A stretch of 64,000 nucleotides of DNA from NCBI RefSeq assembly GCF_900107455.1, contig NZ_FNQB01000001.1:2790001-2854000 (forward strand), given 5' to 3'. A program made the position numbers and the translations under genes. Source of the DNA: Asanoa ishikariensis. GTDB taxonomy: Bacteria; Actinomycetota; Actinomycetes; Mycobacteriales; Micromonosporaceae. Within the stretch, counting starts at the first letter, position 1; each line of letters begins with the position of its first letter. Positions 19,335-27,487 of this stretch are shown in pieces. The notes beneath the pieces are model-generated. The model had not been told where the DNA came from and searched no databases. It saw only the letters and a program-made list of their open reading frames with translations.

Positions 19335-19817
19335 ATGCCGGTCGTCCTCACCCCGCTCGACGACGCGCTCATCGAGCGCCTCCTCGCCGTGGCCGTCGCG
19401 GACGCCACGCCGGAGGAGGTCATGCCCCCGGTCGACGGTCCGGCCGGCTGGACGCCGGCCCGGCAGGAGTTCTTCCGCGCGTTCCACCGCGAGCGGAGCC
19501 CCGGCCTCGCCGGCCCGCTGCGCACCGTGATGTACGCCGTCCACGCGGACGACGACCTGGTCGGCATGATCCGCCTGACCCTGGAGCACGACGAGGCCGA
19601 GACCGGCATGTGGCTGGCCCGCGCGGCCCGCGGCCGGGGGCTGGCCGCACCAGCCCTACTGGCACTCCTGGAGCAGGCCCAGCGAGCCGGCGCGCGTACC
19701 GTCAGCGCCGAAACGACGCCCGGCAACCGGGCTGCCCAGGCGACGCTGAGCCGCTGTGGCGCGGTGCTGGACCACCAGGGCGACAAGGTCTACGCACGGT
19801 TGGAGCTCGACGCGTGA
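19335..19817 (+). CDS. GNAT-family N-acetyltransferase
   Basis: 160 residues. The acetyl-CoA motif is [20 protein letters not shown] near residue 100 (R-G-R-G-L-A), and AETTPGNRAAQATLSRCG near 130 is the asparagine-containing motif B of RimJ-like members. The middle strand DDLVGMIRLTLEHDEAETGMW fits the GNAT central sheet. Substrate unknown. Its stop overlaps the GTG start of the SDR gene by 4 bp, so the two are coupled. Confidence 0.9.
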   Translation: MPVVLTPLDDALIERLLAVAVADATPEEVMPPVDGPAGWTPARQEFFRAFHRERSPGLAGPLRTVMYAVHADDDLVGMIRLTLEHDEAETGMWLARAARGRGLAAPALLALLEQAQRAGARTVSAETTPGNRAAQATLSRCGAVLDHQGDKVYARLELDA

Positions 19818-20545
19818 AGGTCACCATCGTCACCGGCGGATCTCGCGGCATCGGTGCCGCCACCTGCCTGCGCCTCGCCGCGGCGGGGCATGCCGTCGCG
19901 GTCGGCTACCGCAGCGACGCCGACGCGGCCGCAGCGGTGGTCGACGAGATCGCCGCGAGCAGCGGGACCGCACGGGCGATCGCCGTCGAGACCGCCGACG
20001 CCGCCCAGGTCTCGAAGCTGTTCGCGGAGGCGGCCGAGGTGCTCGGCCCCGTCACCGGCCTGGTCAACAACGCCGGCGTCGGCAGCCGGATCGGCCGCTT
20101 CGTCGACCTCGACGACGAGGACCTGCGCCGCGTGGTCGAGGTCAACGTGGTCGGCGCCATCTTCTGCGCCCGTGAGGCCGCCCGGCGGATGACCTCCGGC
20201 GGCGCGATCGTCAACGTCTCCTCGGCGGCCGCGACGCTGGGCAGCCCGTTCGAGTACCCCCATTACGCGGCGAGCAAGGCCGCTCTGGACGCGTTGACGC
20301 TGGGATTGTCGAAAGAGCTCGGGCCTTCCGGAATTCGTGTCAACACGGTCCAGCCCGGCATTATCTACACGGATTTCCACGGCACTCAGAGCGGCGAGGC
20401 CGGCCGCCCGGACCGGCTCGGGCCGGGCTCTCCGCTGGGGCGGGCGGGCCAGCCCGACGAGGTCGCCGCGGCCATCGCGTGGCTGCTCAGCGACGACGCG
20501 TCCTATGTCACCGGTGCCACGATCAGAGTCGCGGGTGGACGGTAG
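19814..20545 (+). CDS. SDR-family NAD(P)-dependent oxidoreductase
   Basis: 243 residues, classical short-chain dehydrogenase. NAD(P) binding is VTGGSRGIGAATCLRLA at the N-terminus, then NNAGVGS, catalytic Ser in VNVSSAAATLG, and the Tyr-Lys pair in YAASKAAL (YxxxK). The end matches FabG-like proteins (DEVAAAIAWLLSDDASYVTGATIRV), which reduce 3-oxo or similar carbonyl groups. The GTG at 19814 overlaps the GNAT stop (GTGA). The longer upstream frame is a shadow of neighbouring genes and was not used. Confidence 0.93.
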   Translation: MKVTIVTGGSRGIGAATCLRLAAAGHAVAVGYRSDADAAAAVVDEIAASSGTARAIAVETADAAQVSKLFAEAAEVLGPVTGLVNNAGVGSRIGRFVDLDDEDLRRVVEVNVVGAIFCAREAARRMTSGGAIVNVSSAAATLGSPFEYPHYAASKAALDALTLGLSKELGPSGIRVNTVQPGIIYTDFHGTQSGEAGRPDRLGPGSPLGRAGQPDEVAAAIAWLLSDDASYVTGATIRVAGGR

Positions 20546-20640
20546 TTACTAAAACGTTATATGCAAATACATCGCGCAAGACTTGTCTTTGCCTTGATCC
20601 ACAAGAGTTAATCGTCTGGCAGCGATCATCCAACCTGGCT
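20546..20640 (+). promoter_or_regulatory. AT-rich leader upstream of the large secreted protein
   Basis: About 95 bp of clearly lower GC than its surroundings (it opens TTACTAAAACGTTATATGC) between the SDR stop and the GTG at 20699. The composition suggests a promoter or regulator-binding region. I could not assign a convincing -35/-10 pair. Confidence 0.4.
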
Positions 20641-20698
20641 GCTCAGTCTTCGGCGAGCTGAGCGACCGGGCCAATTCCGCTTGCGGAGGAGTGCCTTC

Positions 20699-23600
20699 GT
20701 GTCCGTCCATCGCCGTTTGCTCAAAAACAGGTTCAGACCCCTGATCACCCTCGCATCCAGCCTCGCCCTCGTGCTCGGCGTGCTCGTGGCCGGCCCCGCG
20801 CCCGCCAACGCCGCCGCGGCAGCACCCGGCGACCCGTACAACGTCCTGGTCTTCTCCAAGACCGCCGGGTTCCGGCACGACGCGATCCCGGCGGGCATCG
20901 CCGCGATCCAGCAGCTGGGCGAGGACCACAACTTCTCGGTGACCGCCACCGAGGACGCGGCCGCGTTCACCGACGCCAACCTGGCCAACTTCGCCACCGT
21001 GGTCTGGCTCTCGACCACCGGCGACGTCCTCAACACCGACCAGCAGGCGGCCTTCGAGCGGTACGTCAGGGCCGGCGGCGGATACGTGGGTGTGCACGCG
21101 GCCTCCGACACCGAGTACGACTGGGCCTGGTACGGCCAGCTCGTCGGCGCGTACTTCTCGGCGCACCCGAGCAACCAGAACGCGACGATCAAGGTCGAGG
21201 ACCCGGCGCACCCGTCCACCGCGGGCCTGCCGGCGGAGTGGAACCGCTTCGACGAGTGGTACAACTTCCGCACCAACCCGCGCGGCACCGTGCACGTGCT
21301 GGCCAGTCTCGACGAGACCAGCTACGCACCGGGCTCCGGCGCGATGGGTGCGGACCACCCGACCGCGTGGTGCCAGGACTTCGACGGCGGCCGCTCCTGG
21401 TACACCGGTAGCGGGCACACCCAGGAGTCGTACGTCGAGCCGAACTTCCTCAACCACCTGCTTGGCGGCATCGAGACCACTGCGGGCGTGGTCGACGCCG
21501 ACTGCTCGGCCAGCAAGACGAGCAGCTTCGAGAAGGTCACGCTCGACAGCAACACGCAGAACCCGATGGAGCTCGACATCGCGCCCGACGGCCGGGTGTT
21601 CTACGCGGAGCGCGACGGGCGGCTGCAGGTCATCTCGCCGACGACGGGCCTGACCACGACGGCGGCGACGCTGGACGTGTTCACCGGCAACGAGGACGGC
21701 CTGATCGGCGTACGTCTGGACCCGGACTTCGCCACCAACAACTGGATCTACCTGTACTACGCGCCGGACGGCGGGGCGCCGCGCAACTACCTGTCGCGGT
21801 TCACGGTCTCCGGCAACACCGTCGACCTGGCCACCGAAGAGGTGATCCTGCAGGTCGACACCCAGCGCAACACGTGCTGCCACGCGGGCGGCAGCATGGT
21901 CTTCGACAGCGCCGGCAACATCTACCTGGCGACCGGAGACAACACCAACCCGTTCGAGTCCAACTCGTTCAACCCGATCGACGAGCGCGCGGGCCGGCAG
22001 GACTTCGACGCCCAGCGGTCGAGCGGCAACACCAACGACCTGCGCGGCAAGATCCTGCGGGTCCACCCCGAGGACGACGGCTCGTACACGATCCCCTCGG
22101 GCAACCTTTTCCCGGCCGGCACCGCGCTGACCCGGCCCGAGATCTTCGCGATGGGCTTCCGCAACCCGTTCCGGATCGGCATCGACCCGAAGACCGACAC
22201 GCTGGTCGTCGGCGACTACGGTCCGGACGCCGGTGCCGCCGACCCCAACCGGGGTCCGGAGGGGACGGTCGAGTGGAACATCGTGAACCAGCCCGGCTTC
22301 TACGGCTGGCCCTACTGCCACGGCAACAACTACGCGTACAACGACTACACGTTCCCGAGCGGGCCGAGCGGGGCGAAGTTCAACTGCGCCGCGATCGTCA
22401 ACAACTCGCCGAACAACACCGGTCTGCAGAACCTGCCGCCGGCGATCGCGCCCACCATCGACTACGACTACAGCGGCAACCCGCTGTTCCCGGAGATCGG
22501 TGGCGGCGGTGCGCCGATGGGCGGCCCGGTCTACCGGTACGACGCGGCCAGCACCTCTGACCGCAAGTGGCCCGCCTACTACGACGGCAAGGCCATCTTC
22601 GGTGAGTGGAACCAGAACAAGATGTACGCGTTCCAGCTCGCAGCGGACGCGCACAGCCTGGTCGACATCAACCAGTTGCTCACCGGGATGAGCTTCCTGC
22701 GTCCGATGGACTTCGAGTTCGGCACCGACGGCGCGCTCTACCTCATCGAGTGGGGTAGCGGCTTCGGCGGCAACAACGACAACTCGGGGATCTACCGGAT
22801 CGACTACGTGGCGGGCGACCGTGCCCCGATCGCGGTCGCGTCGGGCACGCCGACCTCGGGTCCGTCACCGCTGACCGTCCAGTTCTCCAGCGCCGGGTCG
22901 CGTGACCCGGACGAGGAGGAGATCACCTACGCCTGGGCGTTCGGCGACGGCGCCACCTCGACCGAGGCCAACCCGAGTCACACGTACGCTGCCGCGGGCA
23001 ACTACACCGCCCAGCTCACCGTGTCCGACCCGGGTGGACGCACCGCGGTGGCCAACGTGCCGATCACCGTGGGCAACACCGAGCCGACCGTGTCGATCTC
23101 GTTCCCGCCGGACGGTGGCTTCTTCAACTGGGGCGACCAGGTCGAGTACACGGTCACCGTGACCGACCCGGAGGACGGCGACATCGACTGTTCCCGGGTC
23201 AAGCTCCAGTACTACCTGGGTCACGACGAGCACGCCCACCCGCTGCAGAGCCAGCAGGGCTGCACGGGCAGCATCCAGACGTCGCTCGCCTCCGGGCACG
23301 GCGCTGACGCCAACGTGTTCGGCGTGTTCGAGGCGACCTACACCGACGACGGCGGTGCCGGCGGGTCCAACCCGCTGACCGGTCGCGACATCGAGCAGCT
23401 CCAGCCCAAGCGCAAGCAGGCGGAGTACTTCTCGGCGACCGGGCGGGCACCCGACGGCGTCGGCGGCGGCGACCCGGGCGTGCAGCGGGAGACCACCGGT
23501 GACACGCAGGGCGGCTTCCAGAACATCGGCTTCATCGAGGACGGTGACTACTGGACGTTCGACCCGGCCAACCTGACCGGCATCACCAGCCTGCGGTTCC

Positions 23601-26512
23601 GGGCTGCCTCGGCGGTCAACGGCGGCCGGATCGAGGTCCGGTCCGGTGCGGTCGACGGCGCCGTGGTCGGCACGGTCGACGTGCCCGGCACGGGTGGCTG
23701 GCAGTCCTACGTGGACGTCACCCTGGCGTTGGACAACCCACCGACCGCCAGCGGGCCGCTGTTCTTCATCGCCCGGAACCCGGCCGGCACCACCGGCCAG
23801 GGCTCGGTGTTCAACGTCAACTGGGTCGACTTCCTCGGCCGCGGCGTGACCGACAACGCGCCTCCGGTGGTCACCGCGTCCGCCAACCCGACGACCGGCA
23901 CCACGCCGTTGGTCGTCGAGTTCAGCGGCAACGGGACCGACGAAGAGGGCGACAACCCGCTGACGTACGCCTGGGACTTCGGTGACGGCACGACGGCCGA
24001 CACGGCCAACGCGTCGCACACCTACACCACGCCCGGCACGTTCACGGCGACCCTGACCGTGACCGACTCCCGCGGCGCGGCGGCGTACGCCACCGTCCCG
24101 ATCCGGGTCGAGGCGCCGAACACGTCCTGCTTCGGGGCGCGCTCGGACAACTTCGACGGCACGGCGCTCGACCGTGACCGGTGGAGCACGATCGTCCGGG
24201 AGAACCAGACGTACTCGGTGGCCGGTGGGGCTCTGCGCCTGCCGACCCAGGCGGCTGACCTCTACGGCACCCGTGCCGACGCCGGCAACATCGTGCTCCA
24301 GCCGACACCGGCCGGTGCCTGGCAGGCCACCACCAAGGTGACCCTGCCGCTGACCGGCAACTACCAGCAGGCCGGCCTGATCCTCTACGGCGACGACGCC
24401 AACTGGGCCAAGCTCGACCTGCTGTTCGCCGACTACAAGCGGGTGGAGTTCATCCGCCAGACGGCCAGCGTGCCGCGCAACGAGGCGGCCGACAGCGTCC
24501 GGGCGGACACCGACTCGGCGTTCCTGCGGCTCACCTCCGACGGCACGAACCTCACCGCCGCCTTCTCCACTGACGGTGTGACGTTCACGCCGGCCGGTCG
24601 CTCGGCCGCGCTGGCCGGGATCAACAACCCGAAGATCGGCCTGTACGCGGTCAACGGTGGCCAGGCGTCCCCGGTGGTCAACGCCGAGTTCGACTGGTTC
24701 CAGATCACGCCGGACGAGGCCGGTGGCGAGGTCACGCCGTCCGACGAGTTCGACGGCGCGGCGCTCGACAAGTGCCGGTGGGACGCGGTCGTCCGCGAGG
24801 ACGCCACGGCCTACCAGGTCGCCGGTGGCTCGTTGACCATCGACGTGCCGAACGGTGACATCTACACCGGCAACAACACCGGACCGACGAACTTCATCCT
24901 GCAGAACGCTCCGGCGGGCGACTGGACGATCGAGACCAAGGTCGACGGCAGCCAGCTCAACGAGCAGTACCAGCAGGGCGGACTGATCGTGTACGCCGAT
25001 GACGACAACTATCTGAAGTTGGACTTCATCGCCGACAACACGGCGGGCCAGCCGGTCTCGCGACGGATCGAGTTCCGCAGCGAGATCGCCAGCGTGGTGC
25101 AGAACCCGCAGCCACAGGTCACCAACCTCACCACTGCGGTGTGGTTCCTGCGGCTGGCCAAGGTGGGCGACACCTACACGGCGTCGTACTCCGCGGACGG
25201 GACCACCTGGACCACGTTCCCGGAGGCGCTGACCAACGCGGCGGTCGCCGCGGACACCAAGGTCGGCGTGTTCAGCCTCGGCGCGGCACAGCAGGCGTCG
25301 AAGCCGGTGTCGTTCGACTACTTCCACCTGTCCTCCGGTCCCTCGGAGCCGGACGACACCACGGCGCCGGTGACCACCGCCGCTGTTTCGGGCACCGCGG
25401 TCGGTGGCTGGTACACCGGCCCGGCGACGGTCACGCTGACGGCGGCGGACGAGGCCGGCGGCAGCGGGGTGGCGAGCACCGAGTACCAGCTCGACGGTGC
25501 GACCACGTGGTCGCCGTACACGGCGCCGGTTGTCGTCTCTGGTGACGGGTCGCACGAGGTGCGGTTCCGCTCCACCGACACGGCGGGCAACGTGGAGGCG
25601 GGCAAGTCGGTCGCAGTGAAGATCGACTCCACGGCGCCGGTCACGGCGGCGACGTTCGCACCGGCGACCGACGACGGCTGGCACAACGGCGCCGTCCCGG
25701 TCACGCTGGCGGCGACCGATGCGGGTTCGGGGGTGTCCAAGGTCGAGTACGCGCTCGACGGCGGCGCCTGGACGCCGTACACGGCGCCGGTCGACGTCAC
25801 CGGCAACGGCCAGCACGAGCTGCTCTACCGCGCGACCGACACGGCCGGCAACGTGGAGACGCTCAAGTCGGCGATCATCAAGATCGACGGCACGAAGCCG
25901 ACGGTGATCATCGGCGGGCTGGCCGACGGCCAGCTCTACGGTGACAGCCAGGACGTCCGCGTGACGTACCAGGCGGTCGACCCCACCTCCGGCCTCAAGA
26001 GCGTCGTCGGCACCCTGGACGGCGCGGCGTACCCGGCCAACAAGCTGCAGGCCATGTTCGAGCTCTCGCTCGGCCTGCACGAGCTGACCGTGACCGCGAC
26101 GGACAAGGCCGGCAACGTCACCGCGACGTCGGTCCGGTTCTACGTGGCCACGTCGTTCCGCGACATGCAGTTCCTGCTGGACCGCTTCAAGGCGACCAGT
26201 TGGCTGACGCAGAAGGCACACAAGCAGCTCGGAGCCAAGCTCCAGGCGGCGCGTGACGCCGAGGCGAAGGGCAACGACACCAAGGCGATCAAGCAGTTGC
26301 GCGAGCTCATCACCCTGGCCAACGACACCAAGCTGGTGCCGAACGCCGAGGTGCGCGACGTCGTGATCCGCGACGCCAACGCGATGATCGTCCGCCTCGG
26401 CGGCGAAGCCAGCGCGGCGGCGAAGGCGGCCAACGGAGGCAAGCCGCTGAAGGGCACCGGCCGAGTGCCGGGCGACCCGGCGCGGCAGGTCGCCGGCGGA
26501 CCGCTGAAGTAA
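20699..26512 (+). CDS. Secreted multidomain protein: ThuA, sugar dehydrogenase, PKD, CBM6, ConA-like, OmpL47, FIMAH
   Basis: 1,937 residues, far longer than usual for either enzyme family. Order: signal peptide (hydrophobic run, then GPAPANAAAA) to about 42; ThuA-like domain 45-270 (VLVFSKTAGFRHDAI, GGGYVGVHAASD); a glucose/sorbosone dehydrogenase-type beta-propeller 280-705 (GLIGVRLDPDF, AMGFRNPFRIGID); PKD 710-795; CBM6-like module 904-1047 ending in NVNWVDFLG; second PKD 1054-1137; two concanavalin-A-like (DUF1349-type) modules 1144-1337 and 1347-1543; two OmpL47-type repeats 1554-1727 (SxYQLDG/YRATDTAGNVE); C-terminal helical FIMAH-like domain 1817-1900. The GTG at 20699 has CGGAGGA 8 nt upstream. 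It probably oxidises or binds extracellular polysaccharide sugars. The following small gene starts 13 bp later. Confidence 0.9.
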   Translation: MSVHRRLLKNRFRPLITLASSLALVLGVLVAGPAPANAAAAAPGDPYNVLVFSKTAGFRHDAIPAGIAAIQQLGEDHNFSVTATEDAAAFTDANLANFATVVWLSTTGDVLNTDQQAAFERYVRAGGGYVGVHAASDTEYDWAWYGQLVGAYFSAHPSNQNATIKVEDPAHPSTAGLPAEWNRFDEWYNFRTNPRGTVHVLASLDETSYAPGSGAMGADHPTAWCQDFDGGRSWYTGSGHTQESYVEPNFLNHLLGGIETTAGVVDADCSASKTSSFEKVTLDSNTQNPMELDIAPDGRVFYAERDGRLQVISPTTGLTTTAATLDVFTGNEDGLIGVRLDPDFATNNWIYLYYAPDGGAPRNYLSRFTVSGNTVDLATEEVILQVDTQRNTCCHAGGSMVFDSAGNIYLATGDNTNPFESNSFNPIDERAGRQDFDAQRSSGNTNDLRGKILRVHPEDDGSYTIPSGNLFPAGTALTRPEIFAMGFRNPFRIGIDPKTDTLVVGDYGPDAGAADPNRGPEGTVEWNIVNQPGFYGWPYCHGNNYAYNDYTFPSGPSGAKFNCAAIVNNSPNNTGLQNLPPAIAPTIDYDYSGNPLFPEIGGGGAPMGGPVYRYDAASTSDRKWPAYYDGKAIFGEWNQNKMYAFQLAADAHSLVDINQLLTGMSFLRPMDFEFGTDGALYLIEWGSGFGGNNDNSGIYRIDYVAGDRAPIAVASGTPTSGPSPLTVQFSSAGSRDPDEEEITYAWAFGDGATSTEANPSHTYAAAGNYTAQLTVSDPGGRTAVANVPITVGNTEPTVSISFPPDGGFFNWGDQVEYTVTVTDPEDGDIDCSRVKLQYYLGHDEHAHPLQSQQGCTGSIQTSLASGHGADANVFGVFEATYTDDGGAGGSNPLTGRDIEQLQPKRKQAEYFSATGRAPDGVGGGDPGVQRETTGDTQGGFQNIGFIEDGDYWTFDPANLTGITSLRFRAASAVNGGRIEVRSGAVDGAVVGTVDVPGTGGWQSYVDVTLALDNPPTASGPLFFIARNPAGTTGQGSVFNVNWVDFLGRGVTDNAPPVVTASANPTTGTTPLVVEFSGNGTDEEGDNPLTYAWDFGDGTTADTANASHTYTTPGTFTATLTVTDSRGAAAYATVPIRVEAPNTSCFGARSDNFDGTALDRDRWSTIVRENQTYSVAGGALRLPTQAADLYGTRADAGNIVLQPTPAGAWQATTKVTLPLTGNYQQAGLILYGDDANWAKLDLLFADYKRVEFIRQTASVPRNEAADSVRADTDSAFLRLTSDGTNLTAAFSTDGVTFTPAGRSAALAGINNPKIGLYAVNGGQASPVVNAEFDWFQITPDEAGGEVTPSDEFDGAALDKCRWDAVVREDATAYQVAGGSLTIDVPNGDIYTGNNTGPTNFILQNAPAGDWTIETKVDGSQLNEQYQQGGLIVYADDDNYLKLDFIADNTAGQPVSRRIEFRSEIASVVQNPQPQVTNLTTAVWFLRLAKVGDTYTASYSADGTTWTTFPEALTNAAVAADTKVGVFSLGAAQQASKPVSFDYFHLSSGPSEPDDTTAPVTTAAVSGTAVGGWYTGPATVTLTAADEAGGSGVASTEYQLDGATTWSPYTAPVVVSGDGSHEVRFRSTDTAGNVEAGKSVAVKIDSTAPVTAATFAPATDDGWHNGAVPVTLAATDAGSGVSKVEYALDGGAWTPYTAPVDVTGNGQHELLYRATDTAGNVETLKSAIIKIDGTKPTVIIGGLADGQLYGDSQDVRVTYQAVDPTSGLKSVVGTLDGAAYPANKLQAMFELSLGLHELTVTATDKAGNVTATSVRFYVATSFRDMQFLLDRFKATSWLTQKAHKQLGAKLQAARDAEAKGNDTKAIKQLRELITLANDTKLVPNAEVRDVVIRDANAMIVRLGGEASAAAKAANGGKPLKGTGRVPGDPARQVAGGPLK

Positions 26513-26525
26513 AGGGAGTACCGGG

Positions 26526-27053
26526 ATGAGCGTCATTCGGTTTGTGGCGGCCTTGTTCGCCGCAGCACTGCTGGCGCTCGTCCCGGGCCTACCCGCCTAC
26601 GCACACGACGGACCCGTCACGCTCGACGTCGCCAGCGACGGCGCGGGGGGCGTGACGGTCCGGGCGATCTACACGAAGGACAAGCACCCGGTCGAGCAGG
26701 CGGTGGGACTGGTGCTGAACGCGACCGGCGAAGGCGGCCGGTCGGTGGGACCGATCCAGCTCAACCCGTCAGCCGAAGGGCGCGGCTTCTACACCTCCGG
26801 ACCGGTGCTGACGCCGGGTGAGTGGGCGGTCTCGGTGACGGCGCCGGACCCGCACCCGGGCAAAGCCCAGGTCAAGATCGAGGCCAAGGTCGCACAACAG
26901 ATGCCCCCGGCGGCTGCGGCCGACCTCGACGCCGGGACGAGCCTGGCGGACCGCCTCAGCTGGCTCTGGTGGCTCGGCGGCGCTGTCCTGGTGATTTTCG
27001 TGCTGGGCGCCATCGCCCAGAACCGCACCACCCGCTCGAAGAACCCCACCTGA
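26526..27053 (+). CDS. CopC/YtkA-like exported protein with C-terminal membrane anchor
   Basis: 175 residues. A signal peptide (FVAALFAAALLALVPGLPAYA) is followed directly by HDGPVTLDVAS; a His right after cleavage recalls the CopC copper site, but no other metal ligand set is obvious. A beta-rich domain of about 100 residues follows (VRAIYTKDKHPVEQAV, YTSGPVLTPGEWAVSV). Near 145-165 a membrane helix (LWWLGGAVLVIFVLGAIA) leaves a short basic tail. It is therefore an extracytoplasmic domain tethered to the membrane. AAGGGAGT lies upstream of the ATG at 26526. It is 13 bp behind the sugar-dehydrogenase mosaic and likely co-transcribed; copper delivery or a periplasmic-like scaffold are both possible. 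Confidence 0.75.
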   Translation: MSVIRFVAALFAAALLALVPGLPAYAHDGPVTLDVASDGAGGVTVRAIYTKDKHPVEQAVGLVLNATGEGGRSVGPIQLNPSAEGRGFYTSGPVLTPGEWAVSVTAPDPHPGKAQVKIEAKVAQQMPPAAAADLDAGTSLADRLSWLWWLGGAVLVIFVLGAIAQNRTTRSKNPT

Positions 27054-27142
27054 ACGATCCCGTTCATCCGCCTGACGGTGGACTTTGCCGGCAGAGGGCG
27101 ACATGGCATTCTGCCCACTGTGGTGGGATCGGTGCGCCGAGC

Positions 27143-27487
27143 ATGACTCTGTGGTGGGTTGCCGCGATCCTCGGTGGGCTGGGCGGCGCCGTGGCGGACG
27201 GCTCACGACTCGCCTCCACCATGCTCTCGTCTCGGAAGTGGCCGTGGTCCCGCCGCGAGCAACGGATGCCGATCGTGGTCGCCCTCGTCGTGCGGACCGG
27301 CATCGCCGCGATCCTCGCCGGTGTGGTCTCCGCCCAGCAGGCGGTCGGCTGGTCCGACCAGCCGCTGATCCTGTTCCTGCTCGGCCTGGCCGCCCCGACG
27401 GTCGTGCAGGGCGGAGCAAAGATCGGGCGGGTCGCGTTCAAGGCCATCGCCGGCGAGGTCGTCGGAGGTGGCGGTGGCGTCGCCTGA
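27143..27487 (+). CDS. Small membrane protein of unknown function, coupled to VWA gene
   Basis: 114 residues from the ATG at 27143. Hydrophobic segments are visible at about 3-20 (LWWVAAILGGLGGAVADG), 43-62 (PIVVALVVRTGIAAILAGVV) and 72-90 (LILFLLGLAAPTVVQGGA), with a basic loop SSRKWPWSRREQR between the first two. This fits two or three membrane helices. It is not recognised as a family member. Its last 14 bp overlap the VWA gene start, so the two are translationally coupled and probably act together at the membrane. Confidence 0.65.
   Translation: MTLWWVAAILGGLGGAVADGSRLASTMLSSRKWPWSRREQRMPIVVALVVRTGIAAILAGVVSAQQAVGWSDQPLILFLLGLAAPTVVQGGAKIGRVAFKAIAGEVVGGGGGVA

Noticed and set aside
22865-26536. 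1,223-residue open frame on the minus strand
   Set aside because: It is antisense to the secreted mosaic protein, consists of Arg/Val/Gly-rich low-complexity sequence, and reflects GC-rich third positions of the real gene.
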